Source: Sphingorhabdus sp. (GTDB taxonomy: Bacteria > Pseudomonadota > Alphaproteobacteria > Sphingomonadales > Sphingomonadaceae). From it: a stretch of DNA of 46,182 bases. The notes under the pieces are model-generated. The model did no database searches. It saw only the letters and a program-made list of their open reading frames with translations, and had not been told where the DNA came from. Every line of letters starts with the position of its first letter. Positions within the stretch are counted from its first letter, which is position 1. The DNA lies in the NCBI GenBank assembly GCA_023262005.1, contig JALREL010000177.1:1-46182 (forward strand), in the 5' to 3' direction. The position numbers were made by a program, and so were the translations under genes. Shown in pieces: positions 26,956 through 38,538 of this stretch.

Positions 26956-29172
26956 TCAACCCGCATGCATCTTGCCGACCGCGACTTCCATGAATTGTGG
27001 CTTGGTCCTGGGTGGATTCAACAGCACGACGTTGCTGCTTTTGCCATTCGGACCGGGTTCAATCTTCATGCCGGCCGCAGCCAGAGCATAAGGCGATGCC
27101 CGGTGGCGCGTACAAAGGCCTCCGGCGCCGTCGCTGACCAGCGGCGTTTCAAATTCGACCGCAAAGGTTGAATCGTGCGTACGGTTGACGGTGCAGACCA
27201 CCAATTGGCCGCCACCCAGATCAAGTACGAGATCGGTGCCCACGGCTACGCCCAACAGGCCTTCGATTCGCGCACCAGTCTTCGAAAGGTCACGCAGCAA
27301 GGCATCATAACGATGATCGTCGTGGATCACACCGATGCGGCGGAATACGGAACGGCGTTCGCCGCGATGCCGCTCCGGCCCATCGGGCTCGATCCGGAAA
27401 TCGCCGGATTTCATGCGCTCGACAATCGCACTCTGGGTGAGTGCCTTCGAATAAATCCAGCCCTGGATGTAGCGCGCACCTTTGGACTTCACGACATCGA
27501 GCTGGTCAAACGCTTCCACGCCTTCGACAATCACTTCCATGCCCAGCGCTTCCGAAAGGCCGATGATGGCGGCAATGATCTTGTCGCTGTTCTGGTCTTT
27601 CAGGGTGCAGCTGTCGACAAAGCTGCGGTCCACTTTCAGTTTGTCGAACGGAGCAGATCGCAAATAGCTGAGCGATGAATAGCCGGTGCCGAAATCGTCG
27701 AGAGCCAGCCGAATGCCAAGTTTCTTCAACAGGCTGAAGGTCTCCTCGACGGTTTCACTGTCACCCATGAAAACGCTTTCGGTGAGCTCCAGCTCAAGCC
27801 GTCCGGCTTCAAGGCCGCTTGCTTCCAGCGCCTGAGTCACCGTCTCTGCAAATTCGCTATGGGCAAATTGCGCCGCCGACACATTGACCGCGACGCGCAC
27901 TGATGAAGGCCATGCAAGGGCATCTTTGCACGCCCGGTTGAGCGCCCATTCCCCCAATTGCAGGATAAGGTCGGATTCTTCCGCAATCGGGATAAAAACA
28001 TTGGGGCCAATGGGGCCACGTTCGGGGTGTGTCCACCGCATCAGCGCTTCGAACACCACAACCATATTGTCGTCGGTGCGTACGATGGGCTGGTAATGCA
28101 ATTCCAGTTTGTCTTCGGCTAGGGCGACGCGCAAATCTTCCTCGATTATGCGGCGTTCTTCGGCTTCGTCCTTGAGATCGACCGAATAAAAGCGGAACTG
28201 GCCACGACCGCCATTTTTGGAGGCGTAGAGCGAGAGGTCCGAATTGTGGATCAAATCATCCTTATGCACGCCGTCATAAGGCGAGATCGCAATTCCGACC
28301 GAGGTACCGATTGTCGCACGCTTGTCTTCGATGACATAAGGCTGCGAAACCATCTGAATGATCTTGCTGGCAAGTTCGCCCAGCTTACCGCGATCGTCGA
28401 TATCGGGCAGGATGATCTGGAATTCGTCACCGCCCAATCGACCGACTTCGCCGCGATGGCCAACAACACGCTGCAGGCGCTTTGCCACCTGTTTCAGAAG
28501 CTCATCACCCACCGGATGGCCAAAGGTGTCGTTGACCTGTTTGAACCGGTCAAGATCGAGCATCATCAGCGCGCAAGAGCGGTTAGTGGACTTGTACGAA
28601 GCGAGGATCGATTCCAGCCGCTTGTTCATGCGGTGGCGGTTGGCAAGGCCCGTGAGCGAGTCGAATTCGGCGAGCCGCGAATCTTCAAGCTGTCGCTCAT
28701 ATTCGACCGTTATATCCTTGGCGCTGCCGCGATATCCGAGGAACTGTCCGGCCTTGTCGAACTTGGGCGTACCCGAAAGCGACCACCAGGTCTGCCTGCC
28801 TTCATGTTTGGAGCGTCCGACGGTGAGGCGCACCGTCTGATCGACCAGCTTGTTTCGTGCAGTGAGCTGGAAGTTAAGCGGTCGTGCAGATGACCCGCCG
28901 GGGCTGTCTGGATCGGTCTCGAAAAGTTCGACAAGCGGCTTGGTGAGCAGCTCATCGAGTGGTTTCTGGAGGTTTTCGGCGGCGTTGCTTGAAAGATAGA
29001 CCAGTCGCGCATCGGCATCGGTGGCCCAAAGCCAGCTTATGCCGGCTTGCTCGAAATCATCGAGCAGTTCGAGCCGCTTTGATACGTCATCCGAGCGGAT
29101 AACCGAGACAGAAGTTGCTCCATCCGCCTGTTGCGCGGAATTGCCTGTCCAGCTTCGCAGAATGTTTTTCAC
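26956..29172 (-). CDS. PAS-GGDEF-EAL-PilZ cyclic di-GMP regulator
   Basis: The 738-residue protein has four domains and no membrane segment. A PAS sensor covers about residues 38-155 (WLWATDADARLVYLSSNAAENL). The diguanylate cyclase domain contains RLGGDEF at about 249. The EAL phosphodiesterase has VFEALMRW near 375, NVSAAQF, ELTES, DDFGTGYSSL and KVDRSFV. A C-terminal PilZ domain has RRSVFR and DLSKTGARIEG. Active-site residues of GGDEF and EAL are present, so both activities are possible. The inhibitory RxxD site before GGDEF is not conserved (RGEV). PilZ may sense cyclic di-GMP and set the balance. It is a single-gene unit. Confidence 0.93.
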   Translation of the reverse strand: MKNILRSWTGNSAQQADGATSVSVIRSDDVSKRLELLDDFEQAGISWLWATDADARLVYLSSNAAENLQKPLDELLTKPLVELFETDPDSPGGSSARPLNFQLTARNKLVDQTVRLTVGRSKHEGRQTWWSLSGTPKFDKAGQFLGYRGSAKDITVEYERQLEDSRLAEFDSLTGLANRHRMNKRLESILASYKSTNRSCALMMLDLDRFKQVNDTFGHPVGDELLKQVAKRLQRVVGHRGEVGRLGGDEFQIILPDIDDRGKLGELASKIIQMVSQPYVIEDKRATIGTSVGIAISPYDGVHKDDLIHNSDLSLYASKNGGRGQFRFYSVDLKDEAEERRIIEEDLRVALAEDKLELHYQPIVRTDDNMVVVFEALMRWTHPERGPIGPNVFIPIAEESDLILQLGEWALNRACKDALAWPSSVRVAVNVSAAQFAHSEFAETVTQALEASGLEAGRLELELTESVFMGDSETVEETFSLLKKLGIRLALDDFGTGYSSLSYLRSAPFDKLKVDRSFVDSCTLKDQNSDKIIAAIIGLSEALGMEVIVEGVEAFDQLDVVKSKGARYIQGWIYSKALTQSAIVERMKSGDFRIEPDGPERHRGERRSVFRRIGVIHDDHRYDALLRDLSKTGARIEGLLGVAVGTDLVLDLGGGQLVVCTVNRTHDSTFAVEFETPLVSDGAGGLCTRHRASPYALAAAGMKIEPGPNGKSSNVVLLNPPRTKPQFMEVAVGKMHAG

Positions 29173-29317
29173 CGTATCGTTCCGATCTTGCGCCCTTTCG
29201 GGGCTTTGAATGCGCGTCTCCCGCCAGAATTCCTGCCATATTTTGGTTTATATTTTGCTAACCTGACGCAATTCCAATTTCTCCGTCGCGCATGCCGGGA
29301 CAGCAAAAATCCCGTCT

Positions 29318-30496
29318 ATGTTGCACTTGTCGTCGCCTGCAATGGCTGGCAATGCGATGACGATGCAGCAAAGCTTTACGATTTTCCCATTCGATCCGCC
29401 TGGCGATGTGGCCAAGCTGCGCGCCGAAGTGCGTGCGTTCCTTGCGCAGCATGAAGCGAAGCTTGGCGTGCCCAATTGTTGGGTCGTGGGCGATCCTGAA
29501 TTCTCGCGCGCGCTGGGTGCAGCGGGTTTTCTGGGGATGATCCTTCCCAAGGAAGTCGGAGGGCACGAGCGCCATCCGCTCGAACGCTATGTGGTGATTG
29601 AGGAACTGTTGGCTGCGGGTGCACCTGTGGGTGCGCACTGGATTGCCGATCGCCAGACAGCACCCCTGATCCTGCGCTATGGCAGCGAAGAGGCGAAGCA
29701 GCGATACCTGCCCGGCATTTGCCGCGGTGAAATCTATACCTGCATCGGCCTGTCAGAACCCGGCGCCGGTTCCGACCTGGCTGCGGTTCGCACTTCGGCC
29801 CGGCAAACCGCCGAAGGCTGGCGCATATCCGGCCAGAAAATTTGGACCTCGGGCGCGCATTTGAGCCATGTCATGCTCGCCCTGGTGCGCAGCGAAGAGG
29901 GCAGTGAGCGCAATGCGGGCCTCTCGCAATTCCTCATCCCGATGGATGCGCCGGGCCTCACCATAAAGCCGATTATCGACATGGCCGGGGAACATCATTT
30001 CAACGAGGTGTTTTTCGACGATGTGCTGCTGCCCGAATGGGCGATGGTCGGGACGCGCGGGCAGGGCTGGGTGCAGGCAACGGCCGAACTGGCGCTCGAA
30101 CGGTCGGGGCCGGAACGCTATCTTTCAAGCCATGTGCTGATGACCGCGTTGATCGATGCAGCCGGGCCCAATCCCGAACCGCAGATCAAGGCGCGGATTG
30201 GCGAACTGACCGCCGAATTGTGGACGCTGCGCCAGATGTCGCTGTCGACCGCCGCGAAACTCGCCGCCGGCGAAGACCCGATGGTCGAGGCGTCGATGGT
30301 CAAGGATCTTGGCAACAGCTTTGAACAGGCGCTGCCGCAGCGTGTGCAGGCTCTGGTCGATTGCCCGTCTACCCGCGATGACGATCTTGCACGGCTGATG
30401 CGGGCCTTGCTTATCGCCGCGCCGAGTTTCTCGCTGCGCGGCGGAACACGAGAGATCATCCGCGGTATCATCGCACGGGGGCTGGGACTGAGATGA
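29318..30496 (+). CDS. Acyl-CoA dehydrogenase, large subunit of a two-subunit enzyme
   Basis: Up to 392 residues (ATG 29318). In-frame Met codons at 29342, 29357 and 29363 are also possible and no ribosome site decides; similarity starts near FPFDPPGDVAKLRAEVRAFL. The FAD/substrate loop CIGLSEPGAGSDLAAVRTSA, KIWTSGAHLSHVMLAL and the C-terminal GGTREIIRGIIARGLGLR identify an acyl-CoA dehydrogenase. ELALERSGPERYLS is in the region of the active site. The next gene encodes a short partner that overlaps by four bases, as for the alpha2-beta2 dehydrogenases of steroid side-chain degradation in actinobacteria. Confidence 0.9.
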   Translation: MLHLSSPAMAGNAMTMQQSFTIFPFDPPGDVAKLRAEVRAFLAQHEAKLGVPNCWVVGDPEFSRALGAAGFLGMILPKEVGGHERHPLERYVVIEELLAAGAPVGAHWIADRQTAPLILRYGSEEAKQRYLPGICRGEIYTCIGLSEPGAGSDLAAVRTSARQTAEGWRISGQKIWTSGAHLSHVMLALVRSEEGSERNAGLSQFLIPMDAPGLTIKPIIDMAGEHHFNEVFFDDVLLPEWAMVGTRGQGWVQATAELALERSGPERYLSSHVLMTALIDAAGPNPEPQIKARIGELTAELWTLRQMSLSTAAKLAAGEDPMVEASMVKDLGNSFEQALPQRVQALVDCPSTRDDDLARLMRALLIAAPSFSLRGGTREIIRGIIARGLGLR

Positions 30497-31203
30497 GCGA
30501 ACAACGTGCCCTATTGTGCGACACGGCGGAGGCGGTGTTCGCCGAAGCTGTGGTCGAGGGAATGGCCCCGATCGAGGCAGCCGGTTTCGATCAACTGCTC
30601 GTGCCTGAGGCAGAGGGCGGTTTTGGCGGCGATTGGGGAGATTTGTTCGCCGTACTACGCATCGCCGGTGCGAAAGTGCCGCATCTTGCGGTGGGCGAAC
30701 GGATCGTCGGCGGAGAAATATCGCGCCCCATCGGCGCATTTATCCTTGTGGCGCAGGCCGCAGGCGCGATGGATGCTGCACTGGCGATGAGCATCGATTA
30801 TGTGAACACCCGCCAGCAATTCGGCAAGGCGCTCGGCAAGTTTCAGGCCGTGCAGCAGGTGCTCGCCATTTTCGCAGTCGAAGCGGCGGCGGTGAATGTC
30901 GCTGGTGCTGCTGCGGCGGCTGCGCTCGATAAAGCGGGGGGCGATGCTGAACAGGCTTTGTTCGAAATCGCAGCGGCGAAGCTACGCACCAACAAGGCGA
31001 TCGGGCAGGCAACCTCCATCGCGCATCAGGTGCATGGTGCCATCGGCTTTACCCGCGAATATGACCTGCACAAGCTCACGGGCCCGCTGCTCGATTGGCG
31101 ATCGGATCATGGCAACGATGCCTATTGGGCTGATCTGCTAGGGGCGATGGCGGCCGATTTGGGCGGTGTCGGCCTATGGCATGAGGTCACCCGGCGCGGC
31201 TGA
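30493..31203 (+). CDS. Acyl-CoA dehydrogenase-like small subunit
   Basis: This 236-residue partner is about 60% of normal dehydrogenase length. It has a short N-terminal part ending FGGDWGDLFAVLRIAGA, lacks most of the middle beta-domain, and keeps the C-terminal helical domain (DYVNTRQQFGKALGKFQAVQQ, QVHGAIGFTREYDLHKLT). TRQQFGK and VHGAIGF are FAD-contact motifs in acyl-CoA dehydrogenases, so the FAD site is probably shared with the large subunit. Its ATG overlaps the large-subunit stop. The arrangement resembles heteromeric enzymes that handle bulky sterol-type CoA esters. Confidence 0.88.
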   Translation: MSEQRALLCDTAEAVFAEAVVEGMAPIEAAGFDQLLVPEAEGGFGGDWGDLFAVLRIAGAKVPHLAVGERIVGGEISRPIGAFILVAQAAGAMDAALAMSIDYVNTRQQFGKALGKFQAVQQVLAIFAVEAAAVNVAGAAAAAALDKAGGDAEQALFEIAAAKLRTNKAIGQATSIAHQVHGAIGFTREYDLHKLTGPLLDWRSDHGNDAYWADLLGAMAADLGGVGLWHEVTRRG

Positions 31204-31222
31204 CATATTTCTCCGGCCAGCT

Positions 31223-31250
31223 TTGACTCGGCGCTGCTTTCGGCTAAAGG
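31223..31250 (+). promoter_or_regulatory. Possible prfB promoter
   Basis: TTGACT (31223-31228) and TAAAGG (31245-31250) are separated by 16 bases and lie about 40 bases upstream of the prfB start. The -35 is good and the -10 weak, as is common in alphaproteobacteria. Confidence 0.35.
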
Positions 31251-31288
31251 CCGCAAGCTGTAACCTAGCCTGATTTTGGAGTTTTCCC

Positions 31289-32416
31289 ATGCGCGCCGAT
31301 GCGCAAGCCCTTGTCGACCGGATCGACGCTGCCCTAAACCTCGTCAAAATGTCGCTCGATTGGGATCGCGCGCTGCGCCGCCTTGATGAACTCAATGCGC
31401 GCGTTGAGGATCCCAAGCTGTGGGACAATCCCAAGCAGGCCGAAGAAGTGATGCGCGAACGCCGCCGCCTCGATGCGGCTGTGACGACGGTGCGTGAGAT
31501 CGACGCCGATAAGAGCGGCACGGTTGAACTGATCGAACTTGCCGAAATGGAAGGTGATGAGGGCCTCGCCGACGAAGGCGTAGCCTCGTTGAAGGCGCTC
31601 GCCGACAGGGCAGATAAGGACAAGGTTTCGGCGCTGCTTTCGGGCGAAGCCGATCCGCTCGATACCTTCATCGAAATCCACGCAGGCGCAGGTGGCACCG
31701 AAAGCCAGGATTGGGCTGAAATGCTGTTCCGCATGTACACCCGCTGGGCGGAAAAGCGCGGCTTCAAGGTCGATACGATCGAGTATCAGGCAGGCGATAC
31801 CGCCGGCATCAAATCGGCGACGATCCAGGTCAAGGGCGAGAATGCCTATGGCTATGCCAAGACCGAAAGCGGCGTCCACCGCCTGGTTCGTATTTCGCCT
31901 TATGACAGCTCCGCACGCCGCCATACCTCGTTCAGTTCGGTCTGGGTCTATCCGGTGATCGACGACAGCTTTGAAATCGACATCAACCCGGCTGACCTCA
32001 AGATTGATACCTATCGCGCTTCGGGTGCCGGTGGTCAGCATGTCAACACGACGGACTCGGCCGTTCGTATCACCCACGCGCCATCCGGCATTGTGGTGGC
32101 GAGCCAGGTGGACCGCAGCCAGCACAAGAACCGCGAGATTGCGATGGGCATGCTCAAGGCACGCCTCTTCGAAGCTGAAATGCGCAAGCGCGAGGAAGCC
32201 GCGAGCGCCGAACATGCGGCCAAGACCGACATCGGCTGGGGCCACCAGATCCGCTCCTATGTCCTCCAGCCCTATCAGATGGTGAAGGACCTGCGCACTG
32301 GCGTTACCAGCCCGACACCCTCGGATGTACTTGATGGCGACCTAGACGATTTCATCGCTGCAGCACTCGCGCAGCGCGTGACGGGCGAAGCCGTTTCGGT
32401 CGAGGATGTGGACTGA
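31289..32416 (+). CDS. prfB: Peptide chain release factor 2
   Basis: RF2 recognises UGA and UAA stop codons and triggers peptide release. The 375-residue frame contains the catalytic GGQ (about residues 247-249, in SGAGGQHVNTTDSAV). The stop-codon reading loop reads SPYDSSARRHTSF, where E. coli RF2 has SPF. The gene is one continuous frame: the autoregulatory in-frame UGA of E. coli and many bacteria is absent at LNLVKMSLDWD, so RF2 is not controlled by that frameshift here. All of RF2 appears complete. Confidence 0.97.
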   Translation: MRADAQALVDRIDAALNLVKMSLDWDRALRRLDELNARVEDPKLWDNPKQAEEVMRERRRLDAAVTTVREIDADKSGTVELIELAEMEGDEGLADEGVASLKALADRADKDKVSALLSGEADPLDTFIEIHAGAGGTESQDWAEMLFRMYTRWAEKRGFKVDTIEYQAGDTAGIKSATIQVKGENAYGYAKTESGVHRLVRISPYDSSARRHTSFSSVWVYPVIDDSFEIDINPADLKIDTYRASGAGGQHVNTTDSAVRITHAPSGIVVASQVDRSQHKNREIAMGMLKARLFEAEMRKREEAASAEHAAKTDIGWGHQIRSYVLQPYQMVKDLRTGVTSPTPSDVLDGDLDDFIAAALAQRVTGEAVSVEDVD

Positions 32417-32530
32417 GTTCAAATCCGGCATTTGGCCAAGAATTGCCATCGCTGCTTGTTTAGCCTTGAAACCCCGGATTGAGTCCAGCAATGCAGTTTG
32501 CAAGGTTGGCCGATAATCTGGAGAGAGCAA

Positions 32531-34492
<1,962 letters not shown>

Positions 34493-34506
34493 ACCGAACT
34501 GGCTGC

Positions 34507-34535
34507 TTGTCGATAACTGAAGGAGCGGTTATGGC
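34507..34535 (+). promoter_or_regulatory. Likely promoter of the racemase gene
   Basis: TTGTCG (34507-34512) and TATGGC (34530-34535) are spaced by 17 bases. Transcription would begin near 34541, inside the palindrome at 34538-34555, so a bound regulator would sit on the start site and is expected to repress. Confidence 0.42.
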
Positions 34536-34537
34536 CG

Positions 34538-34555
34538 TTTAATCACGCGATTAAA
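34538..34555. promoter_or_regulatory. Palindromic operator TTTAATC-ACGC-GATTAAA upstream of the racemase gene
   Basis: Outer bases extend the arms to ten (CCGTTTAATC and GATTAAACGG, 34535-34558). The seven-base core arms are identical to those at 25980-25997. It lies 12 bases before the start codon, between the likely -10 and the ribosome site GGAGAGGA. Confidence 0.75.
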
Positions 34556-34567
34556 CGGAGAGGAAAC

Positions 34568-35707
34568 ATGAGCGCACGTCAAGGGCCGCTGAACGGCATC
34601 AAGGTTATCGAACTCGCTGGGATTGGCCCCGGCCCTTATGCAGGCCAATTGCTGGCGGATATGGGTGCGGATGTGATCGTCGTCGACCGGCCTGGCCCGG
34701 CACTGCCCAAGGCGGTCGACGGGCGCGGCAAGCGGTCGATCATGCTCGACCTCAAGAAACCCGAAGCAGTCGAAGCGCTGCTCAAAATGGTCGCAAGCGC
34801 CGATGTGTTGATTGAAGGTCTCCGCCCCGGCGTAACCGAGCGTATGGGCGTCGGCCCCGAGGCCTGCCATGCCGTCAATCCGAAGCTGATCTATGGCCGC
34901 ATGACTGGCTGGGGGCAGACCGGCCCGTGGAGCCAGATGGCTGGCCATGATATCAACTATATCAGCATGACCGGCGTGTTGAATGCGATCGGCAAGGCCG
35001 GCCAGCCACCGGTGCCGCCGCTCAATATGGTGGGTGATTTCGGCGGGGGCACGATGTTCCTCGTCACCGGCATCCTCGCTGCGCTGGTTGAGCGTGCGAC
35101 AACCGGCAAAGGCAATATTGTCGATGCGGCGATTATCGACGGCACCCACAGCCTGATGAGCTTTGTCCACGGCATGGCGGGGCTCGGACAATGGCGCACC
35201 AACCGCGAGGCGAACTTGCTCGATGGTGCTGCGCCTTTTTATCGCTGCTATGGCACCAGCGACGGCAAATTCATGGCAGTCGGCTGTATCGAGCCGCAAT
35301 TTTTTGCCGCGATGATGGAGCGGTTGCCGATCGACAAGGAAGCGTATGGCGGCCAGCACGATCAATCGAAATGGGCGCAGCAGCATAAGATGCTCGAGGA
35401 GGTCTTCGCCTCAAAGACCCGCGACGAGTGGGAAGCGACATTTGCGCTGACCGACGCCTGCGTCACCCCGGTGCTCGATTATGTCGAGGCCGCCTCGCAC
35501 CCCGCCAATGCTGAACGCAAGGCAGTGGTGAAGGATGGAAAATGGCTGCACCCGCAAATCGCGCCGCGATTGTCGAGCCAGGAGCAGGCTGACAATTTCG
35601 TTATCGCATCGCGTGGTGGCGATTATTCGGCGGTGCTAGCCGAAGCGGGCCTTGCCACCTCCGATATTGAAACCCTCGTCGCCGGGGGTGCGGTCGTCAC
35701 CGGCTAA
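34568..35707 (+). CDS. Alpha-methylacyl-CoA racemase (CaiB/BaiF family)
   Basis: The enzyme epimerises 2-methyl-branched acyl-CoA esters so that beta-oxidation can continue, as in breakdown of sterol side chains and phytanic-type acids. The 379-residue protein aligns with the M. tuberculosis racemase without shift beyond one residue: H127 (GHDINY), D157 (MVGDFGGG) and E242 (CIEPQF) correspond to catalytic H126, D156 and E241. This separates it from CoA-transferases, which use another Asp. It has a good ribosome site and its own operator, shared with the FMO-P450 operon. A strong terminator follows at 35729-35766. Confidence 0.92.
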   Translation: MSARQGPLNGIKVIELAGIGPGPYAGQLLADMGADVIVVDRPGPALPKAVDGRGKRSIMLDLKKPEAVEALLKMVASADVLIEGLRPGVTERMGVGPEACHAVNPKLIYGRMTGWGQTGPWSQMAGHDINYISMTGVLNAIGKAGQPPVPPLNMVGDFGGGTMFLVTGILAALVERATTGKGNIVDAAIIDGTHSLMSFVHGMAGLGQWRTNREANLLDGAAPFYRCYGTSDGKFMAVGCIEPQFFAAMMERLPIDKEAYGGQHDQSKWAQQHKMLEEVFASKTRDEWEATFALTDACVTPVLDYVEAASHPANAERKAVVKDGKWLHPQIAPRLSSQEQADNFVIASRGGDYSAVLAEAGLATSDIETLVAGGAVVTG

Positions 35708-35728
35708 GTTCCCAAAAATCCAAAGAAG

Positions 35729-35766
35729 AAGGGCCGGCCTCCATGGGGAGACCGGCCCTTTCTTTT
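35729..35766. terminator. Bidirectional terminator between convergent genes
   Basis: AAGGGCCGG (35729-35737) pairs with CCGGCCCTT (35752-35760), an inner CTCC/GGAG helix tightens the loop, and TCTTTT follows. The opposite strand has a T-rich tract too, so it can stop both the racemase transcript and the receptor transcript from the other side. Confidence 0.88.
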
Positions 35767-35780
35767 AGCTATCATCCGGA

Positions 35781-38364
35781 TCAGAATTTGGTGCGGACGG
35801 TGATGCCATACATGCGCGGTTCTTCGACGAACGCGATACGCGAACGTGTGCCGCCACCGCCACGAAGCGGGGTGTTGGAGGTGATGCCACGGGTGATTTC
35901 GTTACCCAGGTTCGTACCCCAGACTTCAAAGGTGAAGCGCTCGCTCGGATCAGTGAATCCGAGGCGGGCGTTGATCTTGAAATAGTCTTCCTGACGGTCG
36001 AGCGGCAGCGGGACGATGGCGCCCGACGACAGGCGCTCTACGGCCTGGGTCGAAGTGCGGCGGCTACCCGAATAGCTTACGTTCATGTTGGCGGTCAGGC
36101 CCCAACCCGAACTGTTCAGCGGGCCGTCATAGGTAATGCCGGTTACGCCTGCCCAACGCGGAGCGTTGGTAAGGTCCTGACCGCATAGCAATGCGACCGA
36201 TGCAACGACAGCCGCCGGAACGCCTGCGGTGCAATTCTGGTCATAACGTGCCTTGGCATGCGTGACCGATGCATTGACGCTGATATAATCATGCAGACGA
36301 CCGAACACTTCAACTTCGAAGCCGCGTGAACGTGCACCGGCTACGTTGAAGGTGGTGAACTGCACGCCGGTGAATTCAAGCACCTGGAAGTCGCTCATAT
36401 CCATCTGGAACAGGGCGATGTTGGCATTGATCCGACCGAAGGTAGCCTTCGCACCGATTTCATATGCGTCGACCTTTTCCGAATCGAAGCGCGGATCGGC
36501 ATAAATCGGTGCCGCGCCGGTGGTCAGCACGGCCGTCGAATTGATCAGGTTGGCCGCGGTCGGGTCAAGGTTGAAACCACCCGATTTGAAGCCATGGCTG
36601 AAGCTTCCGTACAGCATCAGGTCGTCGTTCGGCTTGTAGGTAAGCTGAGCTGTATAGGTCAGTTCATCATCCTTGAACGTATTCGCCCATTCGCGTGGCA
36701 ACGGAAGGAAACGGCTGGCCAATCCACCGCCGAGTGCTGCCGGTGCAGTCAGCGTCACCGGTGCCACGAACGGGAAGCAGTTCAGGCCGACCAGACCTGC
36801 GCGCAGCGCAGAAGGAACTGCTGCTGTAAGCACGCCGTTGACGCTCGCTTGGCAGGCGCCGTTGGTGCCCGAAAGTTGGTCGAAGCTCGCATCCTTCTTT
36901 TCGTCGACATAACGTGCGCCGAGGGTCAGGCTGAACTGGTCGGTGAAGCTGATCACATTGTGGGTGAAGACCGAGAATGTGGTGGCATTCTGTTCGAACC
37001 GGTTCACAGCATTTGCGCCGGCTGCGTTCACCGGAACGCCGCCATTGCCCAGAGCAGTGAGCGCGAACAACGGATTGACGCCAGCGGCGCTGCCGAAGTT
37101 ACCCGCGCTGACGGCACGCTGGAAGTCGCTGCCAAGGGTCATGACACCCTGAGCGGTGATATCTTCCTTGCCGTAAAAACCACCGATCAGCCAGTCGAAC
37201 TTGTCGTTGAATGCTGTGCCCTGCAGGCGGATTTCCTGCGTGAAGGTGGTGATGTTATCCCCATTCTTGGGAAGGCCCGGAAGCGCCGTTGCGTCGCGGC
37301 GGCCCACCGAATAGTTCAGCACGGAGACAAAATCGTCCTGGCTCGATTCAGAAGCGAAGTCGCGATACGAGGTGATCGAGGTCAGCTTCGCGCCGCCAAT
37401 TTCCCATTTCAGTTCGCCCGAAAGGCCCCATTGCTTGGCGCTGTTCAGGAACTGCTGACCATTGGTGGAAAGATTCTTCAGCGCGCTGAAACCAGACTGA
37501 TCGACGCCATCATTGGTCAAGCCATGGAAGGCGAAGAAGGGCTGCAGTTCGGTTTCCCGAAGGATGACGGCATCGCAGCACTTTTCGTCGACCTTTGAAT
37601 AGTCAGCGAGGATGCGGATGCTTACATCGGCGCTGGGCTCGACATAAAGTTGTCCGCGAAGCATCCAGCGATCACGATCGTTGCTTTCTGCGCCAGTGGA
37701 GCTCTTCAGGTAACCATCGCGCTTGCGCCAGGTGCCCGAAAGGCGAACTGCGGCAACATCCTGTGCGATCGGGGCGCTGACGCCAGCCTGCACATTCATG
37801 AAGTCGTAATTGCCGTAGGAGGCGTTCACGAAGCCTTCGAATTTCGACAGGCTCGGACGCTTTGTGGTGATGTTAAGCGCGCCAGCCGAAGTGTTGCGGC
37901 CGAACAATGTGCCTTGCGGGCCGCGCAGTACTTCGAGACGTTCGAGGTCGACAAGGTCGCCAAGCGCAACACCGGGGCGCGACTGGTAGACGCCATCGAT
38001 AAATACGCCGACCGAGCTTTCAAGACCGGTATTGTTGCCGGTCGTGCCGACGCCGCGGATCTTGATCGACGTGCCCTGCGTTTCGGTCTGGGACGACTGG
38101 ATATTGAAGCTGGGGGTGATCGACGACAGCGTCTTGATGTCTGCGATACCCTGACGTTCCAGTGTTTCCGGCTGGACTGCGGTTACCGCGATGGGAATAT
38201 CCTGCACATCTGCTTCGCGCAGTGTAGCGGTGACAACGATGGGCTCGTTCTCATAGCTTTCTTCTTCCGCCTGTGCGTCTTGCGCATAGGCTGGCGTGAT
38301 CGCGAATGTTGCGAGCATGGTTGGAACTGAGTGCCAGTGCACTGAGTCGATTCAAACGACGCAT
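35781..38364 (-). CDS. TonB-dependent outer-membrane receptor, apparent frameshift in signal peptide
   Basis: The main frame (GTG 38342, Met at 38318) encodes a receptor with a plug domain (EPIVVTATLREADVQDIPIAV, SIKIRGVGTTGNN, VFIDGVYQSRPG, LEVLRGPQGTLFGRNTSAGALNI) and a 22-strand barrel ending in VRTKF. The best start, however, is ATG 38364 after AGGAGAGG. It encodes MRRLNRLSALALSSN in another frame and would continue into MLATFAITPAYA after removal of one base near 38319. The joined peptide is a perfect signal sequence. So there is either a one-base sequencing error, a silenced gene or a recoding event. The ligand is unknown; sphingomonad relatives take up complex organics or siderophores. 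Confidence 0.88.
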
Positions 38365-38538
38365 ATTACCTCTCCTTGATTTGCGACTATGGCACCTGCC
38401 TGATTTTGCCGGTCTGGGTTGCCACTGTCGTCTTTGTATACCTTTTCTCCCGGGGCATAACTGGAACGGTCGCACACTTAACTTACGGAATTTGCTTGTC
38501 CAGAATTTCAATTGCGCACTTAAACTTTAGTTTTTGCT

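Noticed and set aside
31334-32245. 303-codon open frame opposite prfB
   Set aside because: prfB is certain on the plus strand; the reverse reading shows no domain.
35743-35985. 80-codon plus-strand frame beginning in the terminator
   Set aside because: It starts inside the hairpin loop and runs antisense to the receptor C-terminus.
36594-37598. 334-codon open frame opposite the TonB-dependent receptor
   Set aside because: It has no family similarity and arises from GC-biased third positions of the receptor gene on the other strand.
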